64,000 bases of DNA, from the NCBI RefSeq assembly GCF_032854445.1, contig NW_027017960.1, positions 310,001 through 374,000 of the forward strand. The letters run 5' to 3'. How positions within the stretch are numbered: position 1 is the first letter of the stretch; every line of letters begins with the position of its first letter. Position numbers and translations under genes: made by a program. The stretch is from Liolophura sinensis (taxonomy: Eukaryota; Mollusca; Polyplacophora; Chitonida; Chitonidae). Under the pieces are notes generated by a model. It worked only from the letters and a program-made list of their open reading frames with translations, made no database searches and was not told the origin of the DNA. This document shows positions 28,501-36,494 of the stretch, piece by piece.

Positions 28501-31268
28501 CAATAGGTAGATTTTGTCGGACATTCCAAACATGCTAAGGGTTAATATTATTCGGAATATTCCACTTGCTACAATCAAAATTATCCTGACTTTTCGTAGA
28601 TTGTATCATAGTATATCAAAAATACGGGAGAAAAGAGCATTGCCTAGCTCGCTTTTGAGATGAGAGAGACTCTATACCGTACTGGAAAATTTGTCATTGG
28701 CACGACGTCAAGTTTGTATATCAGCAGATAAAACGGAAGCGCCTGTTACCATGTGAGGTTTATATATCAGCGGAATGTCTGATGAAACCTCCGCTCTTGG
28801 TCAGGTAAATTGTAAACCTTCTGACTTAAAGTCACAGCCAGTTTCAGTTTGCAACCTCATTGGTCACCATGGATATGTTGCGGTCAGAAAATAGATGCAT
28901 ATTTCACCGTGAGGGTAGAATATCGTAAATATTTTTCGAAAGACTGATGGAAATGATAAAGTCATCTCGCTATGAACGTCATGAAACGAAATGTTGCTTT
29001 TTCGACTTCATGTCGTCTGGGTGTGAAATGTTTATATATTTATGATTGGTATTTTACGCCGTACTCAAAAATATTCCACTTACACTACAGCGGCCAGCAT
29101 TATGAGGGGCAGAAAGCTGGCAGGGCCCAATGGAAACCTAACGATCATGTGACATACTTTTTTGAGTCATTTATAGCCCTCTTAACACAACGAGCGTGAC
29201 CGCATTCATTTTAATATGCTGACTGTCAACGAAGACACAAACTACATGTCCAAAAAAAAGCTTTGTCCGTACACATTTGACAACTGACATAGGGAGCAAT
29301 GACAAACTCCTCACAGCGCATTCTACGTTCGCTTTACGTATCCTCCACAGTTTACAAAATTTGTACAGAAATCTAGAGCAACGCTGCGGTCATTTGGATA
29401 TGGTTACGAGTCAGTAAGTGATGTCATGAAAAGACAAAAACTTACCCTCAATCTTTGATACTGATAATACTTCATAAAGATGCATTTTTGTTATATACAG
29501 TACAACATCTGTTATGACTCCAACCAACACCTGAAACAATTTTATTGCTGAATGCTGATTAAACCGTTCTGTTTGTGAACAGTGGTGAGGTTATGCCCAA
29601 GCAAGCGTACATGCGTCGCACAGACGCCATGATCTATCGTGTCTGGTAGTGCCAGTGATGTAAAGCGAGGGTAGAGAAAAGCACATGCGCTGTAAGGAGT
29701 ACGAGCAATACCACCCCATCTACATACAGGCGCACATCGCATACAACCAAAAGCAACAAGTGTTTATATTGGACATTTGCTCACAGATACTTTTATATGT
29801 TGTGCACTGCTTCCTTAAAGGCGGCTTTTTGAAATACATTTATGGAATCCGTCTTTGTGGGTTGCATATAACAAATATTCAGTGCCCTCATGTCGATCCC
29901 TCTGGGTTTAAACTAATGACCTTTGGGACAGTAGTCGACACCTCTACCACTGCAATGACCAAATGTAACCCCATGTCACTTAATTAAATGCAGATAGCCA
30001 GTAGAGTAACAGTCTTTGTTTGTAATTGACCCCTGATAGCCGATGGAGCCCCCCCCCCCCCCCACACCCCCTGTATAACAGCTTTGTGTCGCGCATAGGA
30101 AGTCTCGCGTTCTCAAGTGAATCTAGAGGGACAACCAAAGAAAAGGGAGCTAAACAATTAATTTGTTGTTCAATTTTAAGATCCCACTTGGAGGGGTTTC
30201 AGTATCTCACCTTACGGTTAAATTTTTTTCTGGTTTACAGCTCACGTGATGATGTTTGTTCTAATCGGTTCGAGTTATGGGTTTCTTACGTTGCTTCTGA
30301 TCGTCGTTGGGGCTGTTTGCTGTATTAGACACAATCAACCGTAAGTATGAGCAGTTTGATCTGAACACAATCTTCATCAGCATCATCATCATCCTCATGC
30401 TCATCCAGTAAGCAAGTTTTTCGGTCAAACTCCAATGTGATTGGTTAATCCCACTGGAAGATCAAACTAATTCGATTTCTATTACCTTGCCAAAGGGGAA
30501 ATATTACATTCAACATGGCTATAGTTTTTTCTCTCGTTTCTGTAGCAAAACAGTATTTTTCAAAACAGCAACGCTAGCTATGCTATTTATTTTATATCAT
30601 CTAAGTGAAAACAATTGTATAGTTATTGCATCCTATGACCTGCATACTTAAAGCTTTTAATAACTTTAATTACACGCTCAAAACAGCTGCCGATCGACAT
30701 CTAAGTTAAAACAGAAGCATTGCTTTACGAAGGTATGTTCTAAAGGAAAGACTTGCGCTATTGGACACTTTGTGTTGAGGGTGAGATACATGTATATCCA
30801 ATATAATGGGGAACAGGTCGGCGTCCGCACTTTGTCATGAAGTATTAAATCAAAATTGCTCGCCGTAAGTACAAGTCCAGTTTAAGCTGGCTTCCCCTCC
30901 GGCCGTGTGTGGGAAGGTCTGACAGCAACCTGTGGATTGGCATCGGTTTCCCTGGGGCTATGCTCGGCTTCTGACCGCCATAATGTGTGCCGCCTCCGGA
31001 TAAGCGAAATGTAAGTGGAATCCGTGAGCTTGGGAATTGAACTGTGGTCAGATTGTATGACATAATCTGTTTTCTGTGTCTCGCTTCGTAAATTCATTCT
31101 TCTTCTCACAGGTCCGCCCCTGCAGTTCACGCCCAAGGAATGCCCGACATTCAAGCCGAAAATTCACTCGTACCTTGTCACGGATTTAACATGCCGGATC
31201 ACAGCAGGCCTCCGTTACCGGTTCAGTACATGAACCAGGAATTTGAATCGGAATACAGTTATATATGA
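4452..31268 (+). CDS. Gene A: signal-PLAT-TSP1-TM receptor-like protein, 7 exons
   Basis: Spliced gene reconstructed from seven exons (4452-4539, 19405-19543, 22857-22965, 24319-24424, 27657-27797, 30241-30340, 31112-31268). All introns are GT-AG and all phases agree. The exons sum to 840 nt, an uninterrupted 279-residue protein plus TGA. Domains in order: signal peptide (about 1-25), PLAT/LH2 beta-sandwich (about 31-140), thrombospondin type 1-like module (about 149-193, W153 and W156, five Cys), one membrane span (about 197-223), and a cytoplasmic tail (224-279) ending in Y267-M-N-Q, Y276 and Y278. PLAT domains usually bind lipid or protein partners, and TSP1 modules bind matrix or glycans. 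A cell-surface receptor or adhesion role is inference. I do not recognise this exact architecture as a named family. Intron 1 (14.9 kb) contains degenerate duplicates of exon 1 and an acetyltransferase pseudogene. A paralogue lies inverted at 54-61 kb. Confidence 0.75.
5485..6830 (+). repeat. ~81-bp minisatellite in intron 1, array 1
   Basis: About 16 units built on CTAACGTGTGACTGTGTG, GGCACGTTGTCTGTATGG and TAAGGTAATTTCTTTTGCAT. Units are diverged. Short frames across it are artefacts. Confidence 0.85.
6937..7050 (+). mobile_element. MITE fragment, left half
   Basis: Shares GTGTTGTCTGAGTGATGCCA and the TATTATAGCACAATATTGTG interior with the 17.15-kb copy. Cut off where the inverted arm at 7,055 begins. 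Confidence 0.7.
7055..8067 (-). repeat. Inverted repeat arm, right
   Basis: Mate of 1-875, inverted. Together they bracket cassette 1. A separate 63-bp direct repeat lies outside each arm's far end (about 1,031-1,093 and 8,281-8,343). Large terminal inverted repeats of a DNA transposon are one explanation, but no transposase is seen. Confidence 0.7.
8413..9009 (+). pseudogene. GNAT-family (arylalkylamine N-acetyltransferase-like) pseudogene
   Basis: The ATG at 8413 gives MADINVRF and then a stop. A second frame (8,453 to about 8,770) carries SLSKSLNMTGSEDGV, KDRMSVLAIVSSTGEIV and the expected helix DKLYEGLNLFAKYNV. A third stretch (about 8,770-9,009) carries RNFRLVTAESSGRFSSRIF and EKFGFEKLVQHDYDS, which is the GNAT C-terminal region (sequence around the last helix and the F-E-K-x-G-F element). 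At least two frameshifts and one internal loss break it. No introns are visible, so it may be a processed copy or a single-exon gene that decayed. It lies inside intron 1 of gene A. Confidence 0.65.
9010..9900. other. No recognised gene
   Basis: Several overlapping 70-105 codon frames at 9.3-9.7 kb on both strands, none with a domain I recognise. Within gene A intron 1. Confidence 0.5.
9901..10042 (-). mobile_element. tRNA-derived SINE head, minus
   Basis: Ends at the tRNA-like head (TGAGCCACGGAGG). The central part is deleted up to the (ATTT)n tail. Confidence 0.8.
10043..10960. other. AT-rich intron sequence
   Basis: A short stretch at 10,280-10,330 resembles 34.3 kb (lower half of the left arm). 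Nothing else seen. Confidence 0.5.
10985..11440 (+). repeat. 85-bp minisatellite upstream of exon-1 duplicate
   Basis: Same family as 3885-4265, about five to six units. The three central units are nearly identical to one another, suggesting recent local homogenisation. Confidence 0.8.
11588..11764 (+). pseudogene. Broken duplicate of gene A exon 1
   Basis: It has the same start and hydrophobic core as 4452-4539, with an ~88-bp insertion flanked by a 16-bp direct repeat, and TAG after about 13 codons. After the insertion the frame LLFPCLLLMGYSVISS resumes and a GTAAG donor is retained. Confidence 0.65.
11623..13188 (+). repeat. 1,566-bp direct repeat, copy 1
   Basis: Matches 15428-16993 at a constant offset of 3,805 with no difference in the stretches compared, including identical predicted peptides in four frames. 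It starts inside the exon-1 insertion and ends inside the minisatellite. Confidence 0.85.
12555..13965 (+). repeat. ~83-bp minisatellite in intron 1, array 2
   Basis: About 17 units of the same family with spacing 83-84 bp in the middle. Units share TGGCTGCATGACTTTCTAAC, which array 1 mostly lacks, so the arrays have evolved apart. Confidence 0.85.
14067..14855. other. No recognised feature (intron 1)
   Basis: Unique-looking sequence between cassette 2 and a SINE. A 99-codon minus frame shows no domain. Confidence 0.5.
14860..15002 (-). mobile_element. tRNA-derived SINE fragment, minus
   Basis: CACATATACGACGGCGGCCC through CATTGGTGAGAG, with small deletions. Confidence 0.75.
15428..16993 (+). 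repeat. 1,566-bp direct repeat, copy 2
   Basis: Apparently perfect copy of 11623-13188, with unrelated flanks on both sides. It carries the post-insertion half of the exon-1 duplicate (15,500-15,570) and about seven minisatellite units. Confidence 0.85.
16360..16993 (+). repeat. ~83-bp minisatellite, array 3 (part of the perfect repeat)
   Basis: About seven units, identical to the first units of array 2. It ends abruptly at 16993. Confidence 0.85.
17152..17366 (+). mobile_element. MITE, same family, diverged
   Basis: AGAAAGTGTGTTGTCTGCGT at the left and AAAACAGACTTTCTTTGAAA at the right, with the shared interior TATAGCACAATATTGTG. Confidence 0.75.
17367..19400. other. Intron 1 of gene A, no recognised gene
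   Basis: Contains the 42-bp duplication and AT-rich unique sequence up to the acceptor of exon 2. Confidence 0.5.
17959..18042 (+). repeat. 42-bp direct duplication
   Basis: ATCGGTCAGTCCGGAAATTA occurs at 17959 and 18001 within a 42-bp duplicated unit. Small and local. Confidence 0.75.
19405..19543 (+). CDS. Gene A exon 2: first part of PLAT domain
   Basis: The acceptor TTTCAG is followed by 139 nt that enter in phase 1 and leave in phase 2 at GTAAGTA. The exon codes the opening PLAT strands: a YQLTVET strand, then LAGTESGVIVSLF, which matches the typical A-G-T-x-x-x-V-x-V-x-L core, then a Gly/Lys-rich loop. It lies 2.1 kb outside the left palindrome arm, so its paralogue is not visible in the right arm. 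Confidence 0.75.
19611..19800 (-). mobile_element. Degraded SINE with TTTA-rich tail, minus
   Basis: (TTTA)n/(ATCT)n tract followed by weak matches to the SINE body (ATCAAGAATTATTCACATTT, GGAAAACCAGGGACC). Confidence 0.5.
19945..20112 (+). mobile_element. Second SINE family, plus, fragment
   Basis: TTTGGCACTCGCTTGGCAAT, TCAGCACTGAGATG and a TTCTTCGGCGTGATTCTTCA block. Confidence 0.5.
20177..20241 (+). repeat. CA/CG microsatellite
   Basis: An alternating (CA)n tract with CG interruptions, in intron 2 of gene A. Confidence 0.8.
20390..20612 (+). mobile_element. tRNA-derived SINE, plus
   Basis: Near complete: CAATGCGGTCGTTGTCAGTT through GGCTTCCTCTCCGGCCGTAC to the AAATATTCATATATAAATAA end. 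Confidence 0.8.
21061..21227 (-). mobile_element. tRNA-derived SINE, minus, head missing
   Basis: A T-rich tail followed by a body ending CGACCATCCGCAGGTTGG. Confidence 0.8.
21715..21950 (+). mobile_element. tRNA-derived SINE, plus (older than the palindrome)
   Basis: Body to (AAAT)n tail. Mirrored at 62,310-62,530, so it was inserted before the duplication. Confidence 0.85.
22857..22965 (+). CDS. Gene A exon 3: middle of PLAT domain
   Basis: The acceptor TTTACAG precedes 109 nt (phase 2 in, phase 0 out) and a GTAAGT donor follows. It codes TDIYYLTS, the conserved DLGPVCKVRLHL stretch and a WALRS strand, the usual D-L-G ... W-x-L order of PLAT domains. The inverted paralogue at 61355-61463 has the same length and differs at about 6 of 36 residues. 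Confidence 0.8.
23020..23240 (+). mobile_element. tRNA-derived SINE, plus
   Basis: GATCCAGGAGCCTCTCGCCA through GAGTACGGCGTAAAACACC. Mirrored at 61.1 kb. Confidence 0.8.
24130..24297 (+). mobile_element. SINE body fragment, plus
   Basis: TTGCTTCCTCTCCGGTTGTA to GAGTACAGCGTAAAACACTT, ending 22 bases before gene A exon 4, so it sits against that exon's acceptor region. Mirrored at 60.26 kb. Confidence 0.75.
24319..24424 (+). CDS. Gene A exon 4: end of PLAT domain
   Basis: The acceptor TTCCGCAG precedes 106 nt (phase 0 in, phase 1 out) with a GTAAGT donor. It codes the last PLAT strand (LTVRHSATHDVG) and a linker, IFGRISCPDD to VTYKRN. The paralogous exon at 60128-60233 is the same length and differs at about 7 of 35 residues. 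Confidence 0.78.
24560..24700 (-). mobile_element. tRNA-derived SINE, minus
   Basis: TTTACTTGACTGTTGTTTTA, CGCCGTACTCAAGAACATTT, then body. Mirrored at 59.9 kb. Confidence 0.8.
26560..27045 (-). mobile_element. Ty3/gypsy-type retroelement relic (left arm)
   Basis: On the minus strand a short gag-like stretch is followed within about 100 bases by an integrase C-terminal-like stretch (HTDKLQTPSNRVPYNFTRV, VTAKRDSH). Everything between is deleted, and frames are broken. Mirrored in the right arm. Confidence 0.6.
27135..27163 (+). repeat. CGT trinucleotide microsatellite
   Basis: About eight CGT units in the intron before the TSP1 exon. Missing at the mirrored place near 57.57 kb. Confidence 0.8.
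27360..27540 (+). mobile_element. Second SINE family, plus
   Basis: GACTTTAAAAATGGTACTTG, TTGGCGCTCAGCACTGAG, TCTTCGACATGATTCTTCAG. It ends about 115 bases before gene A exon 5. Mirrored at 57.4-57.55 kb. Confidence 0.6.
27657..27797 (+). CDS. Gene A exon 5: thrombospondin type 1-like module
   Basis: The acceptor ATTCAG precedes 141 nt (phase 1 in and out) and the donor is GTATAT. The reading PWKVWGECNC, then TRTRRR and three more Cys, follows the W-x-x-W ... C ... R-x-R ... C pattern of TSP1 repeats, shortened to about 45 residues with five Cys. Other reading frames through this exon are shadows. The inverted copy at 57177-57317 differs at about 2 of 46 residues, the best conserved exon of the pair. 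Confidence 0.78.
29030..29150 (-). mobile_element. tRNA-derived SINE fragment, minus
   Basis: GATTGGTATTTTACGCCGTA onward. Mirrored at 55.7-55.83 kb. Confidence 0.75.
30048..30063 (+). repeat. Poly-C tract
   Basis: Uninterrupted C run of about 15, a likely length-polymorphic or error-prone site. No comparable run in the right arm. Confidence 0.8.
30241..30340 (+). CDS. Gene A exon 6: transmembrane segment
   Basis: The acceptor GGTTTACAG precedes 100 nt (phase 1 in, phase 2 out) and a GTAAGT donor. It codes about 26 hydrophobic residues starting at VMMFVLIG, followed by CCIRHNQP, where Arg-His fits a stop-transfer boundary. It predicts a type I single-pass protein with the PLAT and TSP1 domains outside. 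Confidence 0.8.
30850..31015 (+). mobile_element. SINE body, plus, left arm only
   Basis: CTGGCTTCCCCTCCGGCCGT through GATAAGCGAAATG, in the last intron of gene A about 100 bases before exon 7. The gene A' intron is about 370 bp shorter and lacks it. Confidence 0.75.
31112..31268 (+). CDS. Gene A exon 7: cytoplasmic tail and stop
   Basis: The acceptor TTCTCACAG precedes 157 nt ending in TGA at 31266-31268. It codes about 51 tail residues with a proline-rich run (RPPLPVQ) followed directly by YMNQEFESEYSYI. Y-x-N is the general Grb2 SH2-binding pattern; phosphorylation is inference. It is 69 bp shorter, in frame, than the paralogous exon at 54173-54398. No convincing AATAAA was seen just downstream. 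Confidence 0.78.
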
Positions 31269-31449
31269 AGCTGTATACAACGTTTTCAAAAAAATTATAA
31301 TCGTACAAGTATTTATTTGCTTGTTAATTACTTAACGCCATGTTCAAAAAGATTACACTTATACGATGGTTGTCAGCTTTACCATATGATTGCAATATCA
31401 AGGTACAAAACACATATTCCACTGGCTTTCACTTAAAAAAATGAATCCG

Positions 31450-31560
31450 TTAATTTTAACAGAAAATCTCTGGTCTGAGAGATGATAGAATGTGTTCTGC
31501 TATTATAACACAATATTGTACCATATAGTATCAACATCATAAGCTGTCGTGTATGTCATA
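31450..31560 (+). mobile_element. MITE fragment
   Basis: TTCTGCTATTATAACACAAT and flanking family sequence, just downstream of gene A. Confidence 0.6.
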
Positions 31561-31689
31561 TTTAACTGAGATCGAACATCAGATTTTCTGTTTAAGTTTA
31601 AGAGAATATTTTTTCACAGTTGCAAAAGAGTTGGATATATCTCTTAATACCTAGCAACTAATTTAGATCACTTTCATTTGAACTGCCAC

Positions 31690-31910
31690 CGCCGGTTAAG
31701 ATGCTTATCTTCCAATCGAACGCACCGTTGTAGATATTAACCCATTAGTTTAGGCGCTTGCTTTACAGCAATTACGTTAATGGAGACATGGGTTCAATTC
31801 CAGGGTCGGCCAAGGAATTTTCTGCCAACCGCTTATGGTTTCGTTGTTGTCGGGGGCTTGGTGGCATTCAGTGATCGCTCTTATGCGTATTCGCACAAAA
31901 CAAAGTCTGT
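31690..31910 (+). repeat. tRNA-like dispersed repeat
   Basis: A TTAACCCATTAGTTTAGGCG, GGAGACATGGGTTCAATTCC block looks like A and B boxes of a tRNA-derived repeat. Mirrored at 51,970-52,230 with GGGGTTGAACCCACGTCTCT. Confidence 0.45.
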
Positions 31911-31914
31911 TTCA

Positions 31915-32110
31915 TTTAACAGAAAGTCTGTTGTATGAGTAATACTAGAATACATTCTGTTATTGTAACACATTATTCTGTTAAGTGCAATACACATATT
32001 GTATTAATTCAACATAAAGATTCTAACAGATTAGATTATACTAACAGGTCATTGTGTTATAACAACAGAATACATTCCTGCATCACTGAGAAAACAGACT
32101 TTCTGTTAAA
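31915..32110 (+). mobile_element. MITE with perfect 18-bp terminal inverted repeats
   Basis: It starts TTTAACAGAAAGTCTGTT and ends with the exact reverse complement. 196 bp, non-coding, AT-rich. Same family as 6.94, 17.15, 31.45, 51.85 and 52.26 kb. Confidence 0.85.
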
Positions 32111-33039
32111 ATTAGCACATTTTTTTTTTGAAGGTAGTCTTTCATGAAGTTTGCATCAGACGAATTGCATATCACCAATAAGGCATATGTAACATGTGAG
32201 AAGGTTTGACAGTGACAGCGAAGAGCACTCGATTGCCCCAAGTATTCTAGGTTTCTCGTTGATAGAAATGAATACCATCTCGAGTATGACGTTAGACGAA
32301 AAATTAGCTAAATCAAATCGGTAGGCTATTTCGCACACATTATAAGTGAGAGCTAATTCATTCTATAGCCCAAAAGGGGATACAGCAGCATTTGGCATTT
32401 CATTAATGCCCGTCTGTTATCAGGTCCTTGGTGATAATAAATTGTAGACTGCGCTCGTGAGGTAGCTCAGGTAGTTTTTACATGACGTTGCTTGGATATA
32501 CTTGACTTTAATCGCTATGAGGTATATTTTGAACGCGCACAAATACCTGTGTCCCACGTGGGAAATTTCATCAGTGTCTTGACAAAGCCGGGTGGTTTAT
32601 ATCGTAATCCCCCGTATCCTGGTCCAAAACACAATGACTGAAGTCATGTGAGTGGAATAAATATTCAGTAAGGTTTCCAGCACCTATCAGTCAGTCAATC
32701 TATCAGCTAACTGACTGGCAATGTGCGCTGTACGATTTTCAAAGGGTTGTGTTGGGTTCTATCATTAACTACAACCATGACCACCGCCATACATGTACAT
32801 GTATAATTTAAATATTAACAAAACAAAACAACAACCAAATTCTTACTGTACCAGTATGATCCACAAAGGCAACCACAAGTCGACAGCTGTCAACAATATG
32901 CCCGTTTTTTAATCAATAGTACGCTGATGGTAGATGGATAGATGGTACGCTGACATTCATTTACTCGTTCATTTAGACTAAACATTTTTTTATATAATAT
33001 GGTGCACAAAGCAGTTTTTTCTGTTGTCCTCACTGTTCT

Positions 33040-33480
33040 ATGCTGTTCTTGACATTTGCTTCGCTTGGGTTCCCGGTTATTCTAGGTTGCCTGATAATGA
33101 ACGAGCAGATAGACTTGCCAAACCAATGCAAAATCCGCGTGATGTCACCTCTCATATCAAATAGTCCATATCCGAAGCCCTGAATGAAGTAGTGTCATTA
33201 TCATTTAAATTATGGCAAAATGAGTGGGGCGCTTCAGAGAAGGGTCGTTTTTGTCGACCATTTACCCTGTTTGTCAAACAGAAGAAAAGTTTAGCAGAAA
33301 AGCAGAAATCGTCTGATTTCGACTTCGGTTAGGACATCTCCCAGTTAATATCTACTTAAAAGGATCGAAGGTAAGAGATTCAGACCAGTGTAATGTTTGT
33401 CAGACTCAGGAGACCATGTTTTACTTCTGGGCCCGCAGTACACGGCTCAAAGACAAATATTCCTTTCTCATCTTGTAGAC
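33040..33480 (+). mobile_element. Non-LTR retrotransposon relic: RNase H and C-terminal region
   Basis: The plus frame reads FAWVPGYSRLPDNERADRLA, the W-V-P-G-H-x-G-x-x-G-N-E-x-A-D motif of LINE-encoded RNase H. It continues to a C-x-x-C region (CNVCQTQE in shifted frame). Stops and frameshifts make it dead. Absent from the right arm. Confidence 0.7.
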
Positions 33481-34494
33481 GTTGGAATTGCTCACCGAGC
33501 TTTGTCCACCGAAAAATGCATGCTTTGTTTTAAAAGCTGTAGGCAATTATTTATGTAGATTTTTAGGCATAACATACCTCGGGGATGCTTAGTCCATCAG
33601 CAGAATCCTGGTTTATGCTGGAATACAATATACATGTAATTAAAGGAAGACAGGATGATCACAATGTAGAATTTATATTTATAGAATTTTGATAGATTCT
33701 ATTCCTAGAGATTTGTGGTATGTGTCGCTAGCTCATACATGCCCGTACAGTGTCAGAGTGACCTTTGCCAGTGTGTTGCTTGTCAAGTGAAGATTTTAAT
33801 AAAACGAAACGCTATTCGGAGAAGGTTTACTCTAAAGATTGTGATTCCTGGTCGTGGTCGGATAATATTTTAAGACTACTTTGGCTACAGCCAAATATAA
33901 TCCGATGAAGAGCACATTAAAGGAACGGCTGGTTATGAAACATATAATCCGATTATACCTATCAAGTTTATCAGATTCTAATGCTCTACAGATTATCAAA
34001 GTACCTAATGTAAAGTAACACTATATGTTTAAAGTTCTAATATCTACTGAACAAGCCGAAGATCTAATGGTTTTGTTTACTACACCTATTTCTAAGTAGA
34101 TTGTACCTCTCAAAATGTGCTATCAAGAAAGATTTTTTATAAACATATTTAGATATGAAATGTGTATAAAAGGTGAACTTGATTTGTTATAAAATAGACA
34201 AATCCACTTGTGTCTCCCATCCGAGTCGTCTTTGTGTTCCTTTCTTAAGACTTCAGTACTAAAGACAACGGATCCAAAAAAGCTTACATGTAACCGGTGA
34301 AATACGCCCCTTTGTCAATTTACCTCAGTTAGGATTTTATTCTACCGATATCTGTTGATGTAAATACTTAATCAGTAGCAAATGAATCGCCCTCATTTGT
34401 ACCATGTCTTTAGCAGTGACAGGTAAAAACAAATGCTGCAATGTTGATCACAATTTTTGGACGTCACAACACAATCCACACGAAATCACATTCA

Positions 34495-34670
34495 CAAGAA
34501 GCCATGCTGGCTTCCCCACCGGCCGAACATGTGAGGGTCTTTCGGCAATGTGCGGATGGTCGTGGGTTTTCACCGGGCTCTGTCCGGTTTCCTCCCATCA
34601 TAATGCTGGCCGCCATCGTATAAGTCAAATATTTTTGAGTACGGTGTAATACACCAATTAAATCAATGAA
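34495..34670 (+). mobile_element. SINE body, plus, left arm only
   Basis: TGGCTTCCCCACCGGCCGAA to GAGTACGGTGTAATACACCA. The right arm lacks it at the mirrored site. Confidence 0.8.
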
Positions 34671-35867
34671 TGGATAAATTCACACAAATCACTCAACAGT
34701 AATCCACACAAGATTCGTTTTGTTACTCGATGATGTATTTCTTTTACACTCAAAAAATCGGGATTGATTTCAATCCCTAAATACTCGGAGCAAACGTTTT
34801 TACCTTGACATTTTCCGGTTTGACTAAAGACAACACAAGTGTTGAGAAAACACCTACATGCGTTGACTTCTGAAGATTTTCAGATCATGGCAATATAGAT
34901 GTCGTTCAGCGGCTTCTCGAGAAGCCCATTAAATGTCCATAGCTGAGTCTTCAACGTTTGCCACCTGGCTGCACCCATTACTTAACAACTCTCAAACAGG
35001 GTAATACCATCTTCATTTAATCAAGCTAGCGATGTTCTGCATGATCCACTTGATTTACTGAGCCACATTAACCTTTCCAAGCCTTAAACTTTCCTTCATA
35101 AATATGCATGACTCATTGCCCAATCAGACTCTACCGCAGTTATTGACACTGACGGGAGTTCAAATCAACATGGAGTGTGGCTGTGGTGAGAAGTAGGCCA
35201 TGAATATATTAATGTCACACTAGATGTAGAAATGCTAGCACAAAAAATAACTTCCTGCACATCGACGTGTTATGGATTATCGGTGTGACGAGCATTTTTA
35301 GGCAAAATAGGCTCGACAGAAATTAGTGACGAAACAACAACAACATAGACTATATCGATCAGCTGGTCGGCCTCTTTCGCTGTAACCGGTATTTGCTGAT
35401 AGCACAGTGCCTGTTCGTTTCTCTAAAAGCACATCGATCACCGTTTATACCACTGCTTATTGGTGTTGTATAATGTTGTGTCAAGGAATAAATCGGATCC
35501 GAACGTAAATGCATTTGCTTCGAAACAAGGATATACACTTATGAGGGAGATCAAAGACTGGCTGAAAATGCCCTGGTGGAAGTAGACGGGCCACGATGTC
35601 ATTGGCTTTCTGTATAGTAGGTTTCTGAAGACTTTCATATGTAGAGTAACGCAAGGGTGGTTTAGAAGCCTATAGCAAATATCAACCTTGCAGACATGAA
35701 GATAGGTGATACAGATAATGCTCATTGTTTAGAATTGACTCTTCAATTCACCGCTTCTAATGTATTCATTGTCAGAGCTGAGTCCTTAATGTCACTAAAC
35801 AACCTGGCATCATCTAATACGTAACAGCTCCCAAATCAGGTAATGCAGTACGGTAGCTGTTAGACGT

Positions 35868-35938
35868 TCTCAGCATTGCTAGACAGTCTACTGGGATACC
35901 GTTATCACTGGTACAGGGGGAGATAACTCGTTAGGCTC
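35868..35938 (-). pseudogene. Truncated copy of BK beta-like 3' end at the left-arm edge
   Basis: On the minus strand the sequence matches the last roughly 20 codons of the 49.9-kb exon (EPNELSPPVPVITV against EPYELSPPVPVITL), with an early TAG. Homology stops abruptly at 35938. It marks the inner breakpoint of the left palindrome arm. Confidence 0.65.
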
Positions 35939-36074
35939 ACTTGAACACCCGATACACGTCACTTGAACACCCGATACACGTCACTTTAACAACTGATCCA
36001 TACACGTCTCTTAAACATCCGAAACATATCAGCCGAACACAAGATATATGTCACTTCAACACCCAAAACACGCC
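35939..36074 (+). repeat. 22-bp tandem repeat at the left-arm inner breakpoint
   Basis: ACTTGAACACCCGATACACG plus TC, six units; the first two are identical and the rest diverged. It begins at the base where palindrome homology ends. Confidence 0.8.
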
Positions 36075-36494
36075 AGTTGCCGCACAATGAATGATTCGCG
36101 GAAAACAATAGAGCCAGTGCTTATTTGCCGTAAAAACACACATATCATCAGCAAAATACCATAACACTCCTGGTCCCATCAAAATGGTAACATATAGCAA
36201 ATATATAGATTTACATCACAATTTATTCATGAATTTTCAGGAAAACAGAGACAATTCCGTTTGAGTTCAACCTCCGTGTTAAAATTTATTAATTTATTCT
36301 GTCGATATTACACACCTACGTTTTCTTTATTTATGCCGAGGTTTAGATGTCGACGGAGTAAATCATGCTGAGAGGAATGTAAACAAATGAGTTTGTAACC
36401 TTATGGAAATGTATGGATTTAGGCTGTGAGCTTGTCTGATTTGTTCATTTGATTTGCTACAACCTTACTTACAGTCAACTCGCATGCAATTATT

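Larger units (their letters stand above)
21535..35938 (+). repeat. Left arm of giant imperfect palindrome
   Basis: This 14.4-kb segment matches, in reverse complement and in the same order, 49,897-62,724. Shared landmarks (left/right) include SINEs at 21.7/62.3, 23.0/61.1, 24.1/60.3, 24.6/59.9 and 29.0/55.7 kb, gene A exons 3-7, a Ty3/gypsy relic, MITEs, and the BK beta-like 3' end. It has left-only insertions: a LINE relic at 33 kb and a SINE at 30.85 kb. Confidence 0.85.

Noticed and set aside
30026-30328. 100-codon frame overlapping the TM exon
   Set aside because: Wrong frame of exon 6, entered through a poly-C tract; the correct frame gives the membrane span.
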